Shown in pieces: positions 31,276-43,238 of a DNA stretch of 64,000 nt; within the stretch, counting starts at the first letter, position 1, and every line of letters starts with the position of its first letter. Location: positions 124,001 through 188,000 of the forward strand of contig NW_026712534.1 of the NCBI RefSeq assembly GCF_022539665.2, read 5' to 3'. Below the pieces are notes generated by a model. That model saw nothing but the letters and a program-made list of their open reading frames with translations. It had not been told where the DNA came from and did no database searches. This DNA comes from Daphnia carinata (taxonomy: Eukaryota > Arthropoda > Branchiopoda > Diplostraca > Daphniidae). The position numbers and the translations under genes were made by a program.

Positions 31276-31574
31276 TCGGAATTGAGCAAATTATCGTTCA
31301 CCCAACCTGATTTTAGTAAGATAAATTATATTATTTGTATTTCATAGACACAGACGTGTGAATACTCCTATAACACGATATTGATTTCTGTTCATCAAAG
31401 ACCAGGAGACAAAATAAATCCTTCACCAGCCAAACAAAATAAAAAATGCACCGTGGTTAACGTGAAAAGCGAAAGTAAGGTATTTTATTCAACGCCCAAA
31501 ACCTAATTTGCTCTGGCGAAATCTAGCTGCCAAAACAACTAGGTCAACTGAATGCTCTTTGCCTCTCACTCGAC

Positions 31575-31612
31575 TATAAAAGTCCAGGATGGAAGGACTC
31601 AGAAAATCAGTT
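31575..31612 (+). promoter_or_regulatory. Core promoter of the cuticle gene: TATA box and TCAGT initiator
   Basis: TATAAAAG at 31575-31582 is followed by TCAGTT at 31607-31612, with the initiator A at 31609, 34 nt from the first T of the box. This is the standard arthropod spacing. The ATG at 31638 would then have a 29-nt leader. Confidence 0.8.
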
Positions 31613-31637
31613 GTTTATCAAACCCTCCTAATACAAC

Positions 31638-32407
31638 ATGAAGCTCGTAAGGCATTTCATCTCTTATTCTTATTTTGAAATAAAATTAACTTTATATTTA
31701 AAACGACATTTTCTGACAGTTCATCGTCGCCGCTTTCTTGGCCGTCGCTGCCGCTGTTCCATCCAGCTACAAGCCGGAGTACAACGCACCCGGCTACCCA
31801 GCCCCAAGCTACCCTGTACCGAAGTACACTACTCCTAGTTACCCCGCAGCGGCCTATCCTGCACCAGCCTACCCTGCACCAGCCTACCCTGCACCAGCCT
31901 ACCCTGCACCAGTCTACCCCGCACCAGCTTACCCTACTCCCAGCTACAACAAGGATAACAAATACGCCGACATCACCGCCACCAGCCAATCTGACGAGCG
32001 CAATCTCGATGGCAGCAGCCAATGGAGGTAAATCTATTTCATACTTTATACTCATTATTTTAAGAACTAAAGATAACCATTAGACAAATTTTATTATTTC
32101 AACCGATAGCTATGCCCAATCTGACTACACCACCCGCGAAGAGTCTCAGGTTCAGAAGAAGATGCAAGGAGTCACCTACGATTCCTACGGCAAAGAATCG
32201 TACGGTGAAGTCCTAGGCAACACCAACAAGGGATCTTCTTACTGGGTTTCTCCTGAAGGCGAGAAGTTCACTTTGACCTGGGCGGCTGACGAAGCTGGAT
32301 TCCAGCCAAAAGGTGATCACTTGCCCGTCGCTCCCGTCCACGAATATGAGCTCCCAGTTGCACCTGTTCACATCCCTTTCAACGGCAAAGGCTATAAGAT
32401 TTACTAA
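31638..32407 (+). CDS. Cuticle protein, Rebers-Riddiford (chitin-binding) family, three exons
   Basis: Structural protein of the exoskeleton that binds chitin. Exons 31638-31646, 31720-32027 and 32110-32407; introns of 73 and 82 nt with GT-AG ends and in-frame joins. The nine-base first exon (MKL) splitting the signal peptide is a hallmark of arthropod cuticle genes. Mature protein: signal ending near AAAVPSS, then a Tyr-Pro-Ala tandem repeat (units of YPAPA, about residues 30-75), then the chitin_bind_4 domain with GVTYDSYGKESYGEV, SYWVSPEGEKFTLTWAADEAGFQPKG read in part, and a C-terminal YELPVAPVH tail. No stops or shifts; TATA and initiator are present. Best candidate for a functional member beside two pseudogenes at 57645 and 59638. 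Confidence 0.9.
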
Positions 32408-32950
32408 ATTATATAAAATCCTGGCTGAACACATTATTTAAATTTATGTTCTGAATGCACTGGCATCTCTTGTATTATCGGTACAAAAAATACATGTGAA
32501 TATGAATGTCAATCTAAAATCACGTGAGAAAGGAGTGGGTTTGTGCGTCGTAGCCGTATTAACTTTAACCACATTTTATAATCGACGTGGGCACCTATAG
32601 TTTCTTCGATTTAGAATTAAGTGCTGGTTCCCAATGCAACCAGCCAACGTAGTCGCAATTTAAAGTTATTCAAACTGTTCCGATCCTTAAGTCACTCTTT
32701 CATCCATTATCGCCTTGCAATTAGCATCAGATTTATCAATGAAGTCGAATGATTAACTTAACCTGTATAGATATTTACGAACAGGCTTCTCTAAATTTTT
32801 TATTTTAAATTTAATAGAGCTAATTTTAAGGAACATGAAAACAAGGTGGGATCGGTCGAATTACCGGTCGGTAATCCGTGTTGACTCTAGCTTCCTTCAT
32901 TTAGGGGTACAGCGTTCGCTTTCAATTCGAGCCAAGGTTGTTCAGACTAT

Positions 32951-33195
32951 ATGGATCTTTACGACAGTCTTGAAGGCATTTCGACATGGAATGAGCGTCA
33001 GACAATCTCCAAATGGTCGGACTACGTTCATCACAATATAGCCACCATATACCATGAGTGCAGCCATGTGTAATAGCATATTGTAGCTAATGTGGATCTT
33101 TACGACAGTCTTGAAGCCATTTTGACCTGGAATTAGCGTCAGACAATCTCCAAATGGCCGGACTACGTCCATCACCATATTAGCCACTGTATGCC
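32951..33195. repeat. Tandem duplication of about 145 bp
   Basis: GGATCTTTACGACAGTCTTGAAG(G/C)CATTT...GAGCGTCAGACAATCTCCAAATGG at 32951-33040 is repeated at 33098-33180 with few changes, both followed by a TATAGCCACC/TATTAGCCACT stretch. Non-coding on both strands; origin unknown. Confidence 0.8.
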
Positions 33196-33212
33196 ATCGC
33201 ACATAGTTGTAC

Positions 33213-33655
33213 CCAGACTTGCCGTCCGATTATTTCTTGAGCGATTATCGGTAACCGTCGATAATCGCAAAAAAAATGATCGGCGATCATTCGTCTGTTG
33301 AAAAAAATTTGATCGGCGATTAAATTTCTTAGCGATTGTTTTTCCGATTATTTTTGAGCGCCATCTAGCAGTAAGAAAATAGCTTAACACTGTTTAAATT
33401 GAAAAAAATTGAAAAAGTGAACATTTCAAAAAAGCGTCTGCTACAAAAATGACAAAGCTATGATTAGACTTTCATATAGTCTCATCTACCGTTCATAGAT
33501 GTCGCTAAATAATCGAAAAATAATCGCGATTAAAAATTAATTTTTTCCACTTTAATCGCCGATTGCGATTATTTTTAAATAATTTGATCGCCGATTAAAA
33601 TTTTAATCGAAATCGCAATCGCGATTAATTTTCAATCGCGATTACGGCAGCTCTG
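33213..33655. mobile_element. 443-bp hAT-type MITE with 8-bp target duplication
   Basis: Ends CAGACTTGCCGT and ACGGCAGCTCTG are inverted copies. Flanks gttgtacc (33205-33212) and ggtgtaac (33656-33663) agree at six of eight positions, as a decayed 8-bp duplication. The subterminal regions are packed with CGATTA/TAATCG units, the expected transposase-binding repeats. No coding capacity. Confidence 0.8.
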
Positions 33656-33659
33656 GGTG

Positions 33660-35840
33660 TAACAAGCATTCGTGACGGGAATCTAGCAGTCCCGCTACAA
33701 AATTTGGAAACTTCTCTTCGGTTTGGCGCTAGGTGGCAGGTAAGCCGCACATTCACGCATATCTTCTAATTTCTTTAGTCGTCTGCTGTGTAGTGTCACA
33801 TCAGGAATTTTTCAGGAGCAAACAACAATCAATGGTATTTATAATATTATCATTGATTGCTTTCAGCCAACAATCAAGCCAAAGGTATTCTTTTCTCCGC
33901 CATGCATCAAAGAAGCCTTGTGTGAGACCTGCCTTCGGTTGTGTACAAATCGACAAAACTTATGCTCACACAGAGAAGTAACGTTTTTCAAACTGTTCAT
34001 GCCCTGCGTAATAATGCTAAACGTAAATGGAGACATATCATACTTTTATTTCACATCAGTAAATTAAACTTGCATAGTACGTTCGTATTTGAAGGCAAGA
34101 GATCCGGCATGAGCTTAACGATTTTTAAGGCCTCGGTGTACCAGGTATTAGCTGACGTTGTTACATGCACTGAAAGACCTTATTTAAATACACTGAGTAA
34201 TCGCTTTTCGTTGTCGCTGAACTGCCGCAAACCAAACGTACAGGCCATTGTTGCACCGACGATAAATGCGTAATAATCCTTACATGAGCTACCGAGTTGA
34301 ACGTAGCGGATTTTTCTTTCAACAGTAAAGTCTCACGTAGTCCAATGATTTTACCATCATGCGTAATAGCACGCAGGGGGAGGGGTACACACTCACGATA
34401 TTTCCCTAATGTATGGAGTGGGTGAGGGGGGTTATCCTTACGGAAATAATCCTCTCATTATTACGATTTCCACCCTCTCATCTCTTAACCTAGGCCATCT
34501 GGGCGGCGTCCAACCCATAGAAAACAACTTGATTTTTATTGCAACACACGTGGAACACAACATGCTCAACTGCTTTTTCAAATCGGCTGCATAATACAGT
34601 AGCCCCCCAGTTACTAATTCAGGAGTGTTAAGACAAAAAAACGTCACATGAGAAGCCGCCCAGCATCACCATCACCATAGTTTCACTTATTTATTAATTT
34701 GTCTCATGAAAACTGATAAGAATCAAAATCGGCTACTACTTGAGACAGACACTGGTTCGTGAACTAACGGTGGCAAAGTTTCCGCGTGACCGCTCCATAT
34801 GCGGGCAGGACAACTCGGCCGTTCAGATTTTGTGTATTTGAAAATTTCTAGATGTTTTTATAATTTCAGAAAAATAATTTACTGCATCTAGTCATTTTGC
34901 TATGGCTTTAAGCATATGCTGCAACTTACAGTTCATAAAGAAACGTAGTTGTCAGTAACTTGGTCTTTATTACCTTGTATTTTTATGTCTCTTCCCAGCA
35001 ATCATGTGGCTCCTACAATTGCAGGGCCTGCGAGTACACGTCCATGTTAGGGAGCTGAACTGCCAGGTTGCCAGTTCCCAACAGGACGTGGTGAGAAACA
35101 ACAGAATGCAGTCATTACAAGGTGCATGTGGTAAAAAAAAAAAAAGAAAATAAAAGATTGATGTTCTGTGTTATTGCAACTGTGGGGAAAAAATAAGTTG
35201 AAGCAAATTTAGGATCGTCATTATTCATTTTTGTCATTTATTGTTAATCCTGTAATTCTAGGCTTGACATGGCGTTATCATTATAGGACGTATCTTTATT
35301 TCCCCTGTAAACTGGTGAAAATCAAGGCGAAAGGTTTCGATTTGTGCAACAGTAGAGAATACCCTAGTTTTCACAGATTATGTGGGTTTCAATCGCAATC
35401 GCCAACAGCCGGAAGGGAAGAGAATGTCTTCAGGTACATGACAACGTCATTAAAGGACGGGTTACAATATTATACCTCATTTCTTATTACCAATGCCACA
35501 GGCTAGTGGCGTGCATTAGGGGTGCAAAATTCTTATAAAATGAGGATAAAACAAATATGGAATACGTCGAATGGGCTCATGGAACAGCAACGGTAGTATA
35601 TCGAGTGTCACACAGCTGTTCGCTATCAAGTCTACATTATTTTACAATCATGGGTAAGTATCACGTTTTCAAACTTAATAACACGTTTTATTAATAAATT
35701 CGTGGTAGATTCTTTCAGAGTTTTGACTTTTCCTTCAATTAGTTGCACCATTTTGATAAGGCCCTTTGTTTGATTCATTTATTAAATCGCATTCGTTTTC
35801 CACTTGTAGCTAACTAGGCCATAAGGCTGCTGTTGGCTGT
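33660..35840. other. Long stretch without supported genes
   Basis: No domain, repeat or RNA gene that I can support. A 3' splice-like TTTCAG and several short frames occur, none with coding character. Confidence 0.35.
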
Positions 35841-35874
35841 TGTATCTTGATGGCTGGTGAGTCCATGGGTGGAC

Positions 35875-36060
35875 CAATGGGCTCGTTTTCTTCTGGATAC
35901 TATACACCACTCCGGCGTCCTATACGACACCACCAAGCACTACACAGCGAAGAAGCCGAGTATTACACAACAGCATACGCTACTCCAAGCTACTACACCG
36001 ATGCTCCCAAATACTACGCAACGAAAGCACAGGAGCATTATACAATGGCCGTGTGGGTAT
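35875..36060 (+). pseudogene. Tyr-Tyr-Thr repeat (cuticle-like) gene fragment
   Basis: Frame 35847-36086 contains GYYTPL, EYYTTAYATPSYYTDAPKYYATK and related units, the same repeat as the relics at 16288 and 56500. Only about 60 residues of repeat remain, with no signal peptide and no downstream continuation, and the first part is out of phase. It is probably a truncated family member; the hAT element inserted about 190 bp downstream. Confidence 0.6.
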
Positions 36061-36248
36061 CCATCAGTCATCACCAAGGAAAATGATACTCTCTCGATGA
36101 GTGTATACAAGGAATATGCACTCGAGGGATATCGTGTTTGCAACCTACTAGCAAACCAGTTCAGTGGTTTCTCATTTATAACGGCCTGGACGAAAGTCAA
36201 TCAAAAAAGTATGGTTTCTGAGATTATGAAACTGTTATATATAATATT

Positions 36249-39200
36249 CAGTGGTCGCCAAATCATGGACGATTTAAATCAAAAATGATTTAAATCTCGA
36301 TTTAAATCGGATTTTTATGATTTTGATTTAAAAATCATTTTTAAAATGGGGATTTTGATGATGATTTTATCGTTCACACAAATCGATTCCAAATCAAAAT
36401 CAAATAGTGTTTAGGTTTACTTTAAGTACAGGCCCATTAGCCATTGTTCTTATTCCCTTTTGACAGGATTATAACAGAACATAGTGTTTATAGTAAAGTA
36501 TCTAGTGCTGAAGTGTTTGTGAGGATAATAAAAACATGGCTTCAAACGAATCGTTAGATGAAATTGATTTTGAGATTTCTGCCGTCGGATGTCCGATTAA
36601 CATGTTAGTTCCTGCGCCATATCGAGTTCCATGGATGTCCGTCGATTAGAATTTGAAGCCCGGTGGAGGTGCCAAAACAAGATCAAAACAGCAAAGAAGA
36701 GTTTCATTTTTTTTTTCTTTTTCTAAATAAACGTTGTTAAAAAAAGAGAATTTAAACCATGTTTTAAATCGATATCGAAAAGACCTCTTAGGTTTTGATT
36801 CAACTTGAAAAAGCTTTGTTAAAGATCACCATACGTAAAAATGATGTTATATAATTGAACGGTCGTTGAAAAAAATTATTTGATTAAAAATTAGACCATG
36901 GCGAATGAAATGACAAAATGTTTAACATATTACATAATACATTGTACATTGCAATATATTTATCTCCTCAAATCTTATTTAATTTTCAACATACGTTACA
37001 ATAATAATTTTAATTTTCAATTATTTTTTAATTAAATAATTACAATTCCTAACATTATTCAACAAAACTAGATTAAAATACCTTATCTCCTCGTTCATCC
37101 TACAAGTAGATGGATTCTTAATAATGATAAAAGTAAATACATTCGGCAATTGATTTCTGACTGTTTTTATCTCCCAATCCACACAGAAAAGTGTCTCCTT
37201 CAGAATATAAAGGAACAGGTATTTTCAAAAGTTGTTTGTGTTAAAATGGGGAAGATAGGTAACCATTTACGGCCAAGAACCCCATCAATACCTTAAAGAA
37301 GAGCACGTAAAGTGTTTGCTGAAACGTACATGTTAATGAAACTGTCTGTTGGACTCACCAATTGTGTAGAGTTTTTACTGTGAAAAGTGTTCATTTTGGC
37401 TCGGGGAGCCACAACCTCAATAGAAAAATATAAAAATCATTTGGAAGATAGCAATTAAATCCCATTCATCTCTAAGTATAAATTGTCGAACTCTGATATC
37501 TAAATATAAGAAAAATGTAACGTTAACCAAAATAAACTACAGTAAATGTAAACTTGCCTGATATTCTTCTGATGTCTCACTCGAGCAGACGTTACTTTAA
37601 CAATCGAATTCATTCCACTTTAAACACTTACTGTAATGTTTAAGCGTTCCTTCAATAATCAAGTTATTATATAAAAAGATTTTTGATTCCCCGAAAAGGA
37701 AATGATAAATAATGGTAGTTTCGAATTCCATTTTCGCATGCTGATTCAGCATTTCAAAGTCATCGTTTAGTTGTTCGTGGTGTAGTTTATCGTCTGTGGT
37801 GTTTATGTGCTGCGTCAGTTTTCGTGTAACATTAAGTGAATTTCGCGTTTGGAACTTTTCTCGTTAGCAACTAGTGCTTCTGTTACTCTGTGGGCTACTA
37901 CCGTCTTCCGATTTTGTCTGTGCTGTGCCGTTCCGGATTACTTTCAGTGCCTATGTGCTTCTCTCGATGCTGTCCAGCGGCCTGCTCTGTTCCTAACTGA
38001 GGCCCCTCACTGTAGATTATTAAAATGGATCAGTTTTTTATTTGTCTTCCAAACTTGAAAGTTACATGTTGTATCTTATATGTCGGTATATGTCAATACG
38101 AAGAAATTTCTCACCATAATTCCATCGTTGTGTTACATTATTTATTTTTCATACTTTACTTTATCCAGGAATGCTTAAACAAAGGTATTTCCATAATTCT
38201 CACATCTTCAGAGCATGTTCTTTTCCCGTCCAACAGGACTTCCCTCGGATATCAATCGGCATATTCCCGGAAGGTCTTCTAATATTCCGTCTGCATCCGA
38301 TGGACATCCAACCATTCCACGGATGTTCGTAAGATGTCATCGTTATCCAAATAGGATATACCACGGATGTCCGTGGGACCGAATTGTGCTATGTGGGAAT
38401 GTTGTTGGCTTAGAGCATAGTTCGACTCAAAATTCTTTCTTGTGGTTCAAGGTGGGTATTTTTTCCCTGTTTGTTTTTCCAAAAGATTTGACTGATTCAA
38501 CTCCCCCTTACAACCAAAACATTCGTGGGAAGTGTGGATTGTGTAAGAAATTGATTTCTGGGCGTCGAGGTGCAAATACCAATTTTTCGAGACACTACGA
38601 TCAGGTACAAACAATTTTATGCCAAAAGTATTGACTCTTTAAACTATGCTATTTAGATCCACCCGTCTGAATATTCCACGTTCAAGCTTCAAAATGAAAA
38701 GGATAAATTAGCAGAGAAATCTGAAAAAAGAAAACGGGTAGAAACCCCTGCCAAGACTAAACTTACTGATAGCCAAAAAATTGCAGCTAAAGCTAGGGCG
38801 AGTGAGTTTTTTGTCCGAGCTCCACTTCTTATAACTGAGCAAGAAAAAATCAACCAAAGAATTCTAGATTACATCATAGCCGACGCTTTACCCTTATCAA
38901 CATTGGATTCCTATTTTTTCAAAAAGATGTTGCAGGCCTTAAATTCAAAAACTATTTTGTTCTCGTCCAAAACTCTTTGCTCTTTGATCGCTAAAGATTT
39001 CGCAAAATTTCATAGCAATTTAAAGGCTACATTTAGCAAAGTAGCTGTTGTTTCTTTGACTACCGATATTTGGAGTTCGAGGCGCAGAAGTTTTCTGGGT
39101 GTGACTGCCCATTGGCTAGATGGAATTACATTAAAGCGCCACTCAGCAGCAATCGGTTTAAAGAGATTCATAGGTATTACTTTATACATTATATACATTA

Positions 39201-40908
39201 TGTCATGATTTTTTTCCATAACTTACTTTTACTTATAGGAAGTCATACGTATGACAAAATCGCAAATTTCATCCATTCCATCATTCTCGACTACGAACTT
39301 GCAGGAAAAGTCCAACATATTGTCACAGACAATGGGTCTAATTTCGTCAAAGCTATGCGGGTTTATTTTGCCTCTCCCTCCATGGCTTCTGCTGATGAAA
39401 ACAATAGCCAAGAAATCAGTTCTAATGTTTGTGTTGAAACTATAGAAACAGACAGAGACATGGAAGAAATTCCAGAAGAAATTCTATCCCAATTAGCTGG
39501 AGAGGAAGTCGATAGCGTGTCAGTGAATGACAATATTGAAGAAATTGATTCTTACGAGCTTCTAAGTTCTACTGTTTGTGACGACGATGAAGACAGAAAC
39601 ATTTGGCTACCGGCTCATATTCGTTGCGCAGCTCATACTTTAAACTTATTGGCAACAACCGATATGGAAGCTATCTTAAAATCTAACTCGTCTTTTAAGG
39701 TTTTTTTCAATCGAGCTTTGAAAAGAGTTACAGATCTATGGAACAAGTGTGGCAGAAGTACCAAAGCTAGTGATCTGGCAAAACAAATACTAGGTACAAT
39801 TATTGTGTCACAATCATATAACAGTATAATTTTCATCTCTCGAAATCGTTCGGTTTGCCACCATATAGGTCGTTATCTCCCAACTCCTTGCCCAACGAGG
39901 TGGAATTCTTTGTTCGATTCTTTGGCTGTGGTACTAAACCTTGACCATAAACTCCTGATTTCCTTATGCGAACAGCTTGCCATCCCATCTATAAACGAAG
40001 AAGATCTTGAATACCTATTTGAATATGTTGCAATAATGCAGCCTATTTCAATTTATCTGGATCTTCTTCAGGGTGAGGACAACTGTTTCTTGGGCCATGT
40101 TTTGCCGACGCTAACCAAAATACGAGTTAAGCTTGAAGGCTTAGTGCTGGAAAAGGGCAATTTAATCCGCGACAAATTACTTGAGAAACTTGAGCAAAGG
40201 TAACTAGTATTGCTAAATTAGTAGCCTACTGACCATGTAATGTATTGCCTACTTTATATTTGGTGCTCTTTTCACTAAGGATGACTACATATTGGCATCC
40301 GTCTCCCATCCTAAATTCAAGTTTACCTGGATGTCATCTAAAGATGATAGGAAACACGCCCGAAGTAGATTAAATTCTAGAATTAATAGTTTTTCTAAAC
40401 GTGTTGTCCCTTCTGCTTCTTTGTCCTCAAATAACGATCCCTATAGCTTTACTGATGATGAGACCTCCCCAACTAAAGATGAGATTGATCTATATTTGTC
40501 TGACAAAGACACTAGTTTGTCAATGTTAGACAGGAATCCATTAATTAAATCTATTTTTATTAAGTACAATACTGCTGTACCTTCCAGTGCCCCTGTAGAA
40601 CGTCTCTTCAGCATTGCTTCATTGGTGTTAACCGCAAGAAGAAGCCGGCTGAGAGACAAATTGTTAGAGTACATGATTTTGCTGAAAATAGCCAAAAAAC
40701 TCTAGGAAATTTACAAATTCAAAGTGTTTCTGCTTATTTATTCACTACTTCTTCTACATGACTAAAAGATTTGATTTTGATTTGATTTTGATTTGATTTG
40801 AAAAAAATTCTAGAAAAATGATTGATTTTTGATTTGATTTTTAGTGATTTTTGAAATGTGATTTGATTTGATTTAAAAATCATTTTTCAAGTGATTTGCC
40901 GATCACTG
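36249..40908 (+). mobile_element. Complete hAT DNA transposon with perfect 8-bp target duplication
   Basis: Ends CAGTGGTCGCCAAATCA and TGATTTGCCGATCACTG form 17-bp inverted repeats with two mismatches. The flanks are the identical 8-mer ataatatt (36241-36248; 40909-40916), the signature of hAT insertion. Dense GATTTAAAT/GATTTGATTT subterminal repeats fill about 36260-36400 and 40770-40900. A multi-exon transposase lies between (below). The 5' half (36600-38200) is AT-rich leader; part of it (37150-37770) has a diverged relative at 61960-62770. Length 4660 bp. Confidence 0.95.
38480..40705 (+). CDS. hAT transposase with BED zinc finger, five exons
   Basis: Cut-and-paste transposase acting on the element ends. 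Exon pieces: to 38604; 38657-39173; 39239-39793; 39869-40199; 40280-40705. Introns are 52, 65, 75 (in frame, no stop) and 80 nt. The BED finger has CGLC and a later H...H (GKCGLCKKLISGRRGAN). The RNase H-fold core has TTDIWSS (first Asp), VTDNGSNF (second Asp), CAAHTLNL, PTRWN and, near the end, the hATC dimerisation region SSAPVERLFSIASL with the third acidic residue. The exon 4/5 junction as drawn does not keep frame, and the true start exon is unclear (a short frame at 38215 or 38025). Otherwise all catalytic motifs are intact, so recent activity is likely. Confidence 0.85.
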
Positions 40909-41028
40909 ATAATATTGGACTACCTACCCGATACCATATACCGTTGCAATCAATTTTGTCTGATGAGTTTATTTTAAAAATTTTTTATTTCGTTGGTTTA
41001 GTGTTAAACAATATTTTTTATTTAATTA

Positions 41029-41156
41029 TCACACGGTGCCCAAAACAAACGGATGAAAACACTTTCTCTGTGTGAATGTCGTTGGTTTATTGTTTTCCTC
41101 TACTTTCGCCATTATGTTCGCCATCAATAGGATTGCGCGTTGAGATTGTTGTCTAC
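41029..41156 (-). pseudogene. 3' end of a host reading frame interrupted by the gypsy element
   Basis: Together with 48465-48702 this forms one minus-strand frame if the gypsy element and one TCTAC copy are disregarded. This part encodes RQQSQRAILLMANIMAKVEEN and ends at TGA 41031-41029, followed at once by TTAAATAAAAAAT, a polyadenylation signal. No family recognised. The element therefore cut the last exon of a gene or a gene relic. Confidence 0.5.
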
Positions 41157-41502
41157 TGTTACGGATGTTGCCGGCGTCGGACCCAGACCGTGGGAAGCAG
41201 TGGATGATGCGGCGAATAGCGGGGAAGACGAAGATGAAATAATCCGATGGATATACGGGACAAGTATATTTACTACACAATTGGGGTACAACACAATTCA
41301 CTTAGGGGTTACGCGAAGGGAAGCCAGCAATATGCGGAGCTCCTTCTTAGGACCACTTGGTAGACGGCGAGTTAACTAACTGCTTTTCATGATTGACAGC
41401 AGATGACCCGTCGCATACCTTTCGGTCTGCCATCTAACAAGGGGAGGTGGAATCGGGACACTAGATGGGGGTACATGATAGGATATAGGGTTTCTCGTAA
41501 TA
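41157..41502 (-). repeat. 3' LTR of the minus-strand gypsy element
   Basis: 346 bp, TGTTACGG...GTAATA on the plus strand, matching 48114-48459. A purine-rich AGGAAGAGCCGAA on the minus strand (about 41503-41515) just before it is a plausible polypurine tract. Confidence 0.93.
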
Positions 41503-41963
41503 TTCGGCTCTTCCTGACTCGAAGTTCCACGTGAAAAACACAAATAAAACACAGAGGGTTTTCTGGAACTTCGAAATGGCCCCGAAGAAAAGAAGATAAA
41601 CCAAAAAGAAAACAAAAAGGAAAAACACTACTGACTACTGAAGAAGAGAAAAAAAGTACGAGAGAATGAAAGAAAAAAAAAATTCTCCCTGAGGCTCACG
41701 GCTCTTTACACCCACCCAAATGACGGCGATTTACGAAAGCAAAAAAATAATAAATAACAAATAACATCCCCGGCATAAAGAAGAAAGAGAAAAAAAAGAA
41801 AACAAACAACGATTTATCAAAACAAAAGAAAAACAAAACATCAAATGACATCATCACCCCCCGCCCCAAGAAAAAAAAGAAAAAAAAACAAAAAAATACT
41901 GTAACAAAACCAATAACTCCACCCCAAAAACGAACACGATAGAGAAAGAAGAGCGTGTACGTG

Positions 41964-42692
41964 TTATGTGTGGTAGTCTTTCATCCACGCAGGCCTTTTT
42001 GTCCGTCTCCTAGCTCTAGTAGTTGTTGTTGGCCTGTCTTCTTGTGGCAGCTCTTCCGACTCGGACGAAGATGCGTCGCTCGAAGATGACGAAGATGAAG
42101 ACTCGTCGACTGCCACATTTTCCGAAGCGTCCCACTCCACATCCGACCGACCATGGAAGCGACGAATCTGGCAGACGTGGACGTTAAAACGCCTGTACGA
42201 TGATTTCTTCCGTTGCGCGGGCAGATCTTCGACTAGGTAGATTGTTTGTGATAGCTTCCGCACCACCTGGAATGACCCCACAAATTTAGGAAGAAATTTT
42301 TTGGTGGAATTTTTCTTTCTAGGCTTCCGTCGAACTAGAACAAGGTCACCATGGAGAAGCTCGGATTCCGGCTTCCGAACTCGATCTTTTCTTTCCTTGC
42401 TTTTCCGCTGTTTTTCCACAATGCGCTAACGAGCTGACGACCTCAATTCCGAAACGCGTGACAAAAAAGTGGTATGTGGTTCTTGTTCGTTCTCTGGCCA
42501 AGGAAAGAGATTCTCTATGGCCAGGACTGGTGGACGACCATTCACTAATTCAAACGGCGTTACCTCGGTTGTGGCTTGGCGGGCAGTATTAACAGCGTAC
42601 GTTGCGGCTGCTAAATGTAAGTCCCAGTCCGTATGTTCGGCGTTGACGAAGGCGCATAATGCAAGGGTTAATATAGGATTAACTCGTTTCAC
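41964..42692 (-). pseudogene. pol: Gypsy integrase C-terminal region with stop codon
   Basis: Same frame as 43238-42696, separated from it by TGA 42695-42693 and itself broken by TAG 42428-42426. It begins at the end of the integrase core (RVNPILTLALCAFVN), includes FELVNGRPP, and after the TAG a basic GDLVLVRRKPRKK / FVGSFQVVRKL segment like the integrase C-terminal DNA-binding domain, then a Ser/Glu-rich tail with Arg-rich end. The Glu of the usual catalytic DDE position reads Lys (LVKRVN), so integrase is dead even without the stops. Confidence 0.85.
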
Positions 42693-42695
42693 TAA

Positions 42696-43238
42696 TCAAT
42701 TGGTCTCCGGATGGTCTGCAGTGGCCAAAATGTGTTTAATATGCCAGCGCGTTACCCACTCGGCAAACATCTGAGACGTAAAGGCTGATCCCTGGTCGCT
42801 AATAATACGTTGTGGTGTACCGTGGCGAAAGATAATGTTCGTCTCGAGGAACGACGTAACAAATTTTATCGACGTGTCAGGAACAGCAGCAACCTCGACC
42901 CACTTCGACAAATAGTCTATGGAGACAATTATATGACGATGGCCAGAAGCAGTTACCTTAAACGGGCCCAAGTGATCAATTCCGATCAGCTGGAACGGAG
43001 AAGACGGTGGTACGATGGGCTTGAGCCGGCCAACCACCTGACCAATTGCGTGTTTGTGTGTTTGGCAAAAAGAACAAGATTGTACAAAAATTTTTACGCT
43101 CCTATCCAGCCGTGGCCACCAAAATCGACTTTTAATTTTAAAAAGAGTTCTCTCCACACCCTGATGTCGAGATGAAGGAGAATCATGACATGCTTCCAAG
43201 ATTTTTCTACGAAGGATAGAGGGAATAACGAGTAGCAA
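42696..43238 (-). pseudogene. pol: Gypsy integrase core, frameshifted from RT
   Basis: Zinc domain HHCC (HDSPSSRHQG... CSFCQTHKH), first catalytic Asp in GIDHLGPF, second in ISDQGSAFTSQ, then HPETN and a TGA. It lies in a different frame from the RT part, which reads past it to 43094; the change is within 43190-43238. It would insert the cDNA copy if intact. Confidence 0.88.

Noticed and set aside
36536-36650. Short frame starting MASNESLDEIDFE in the hAT leader
   Set aside because: Only 37 codons, no link to the transposase exons; may be a leader peptide but unsupported.
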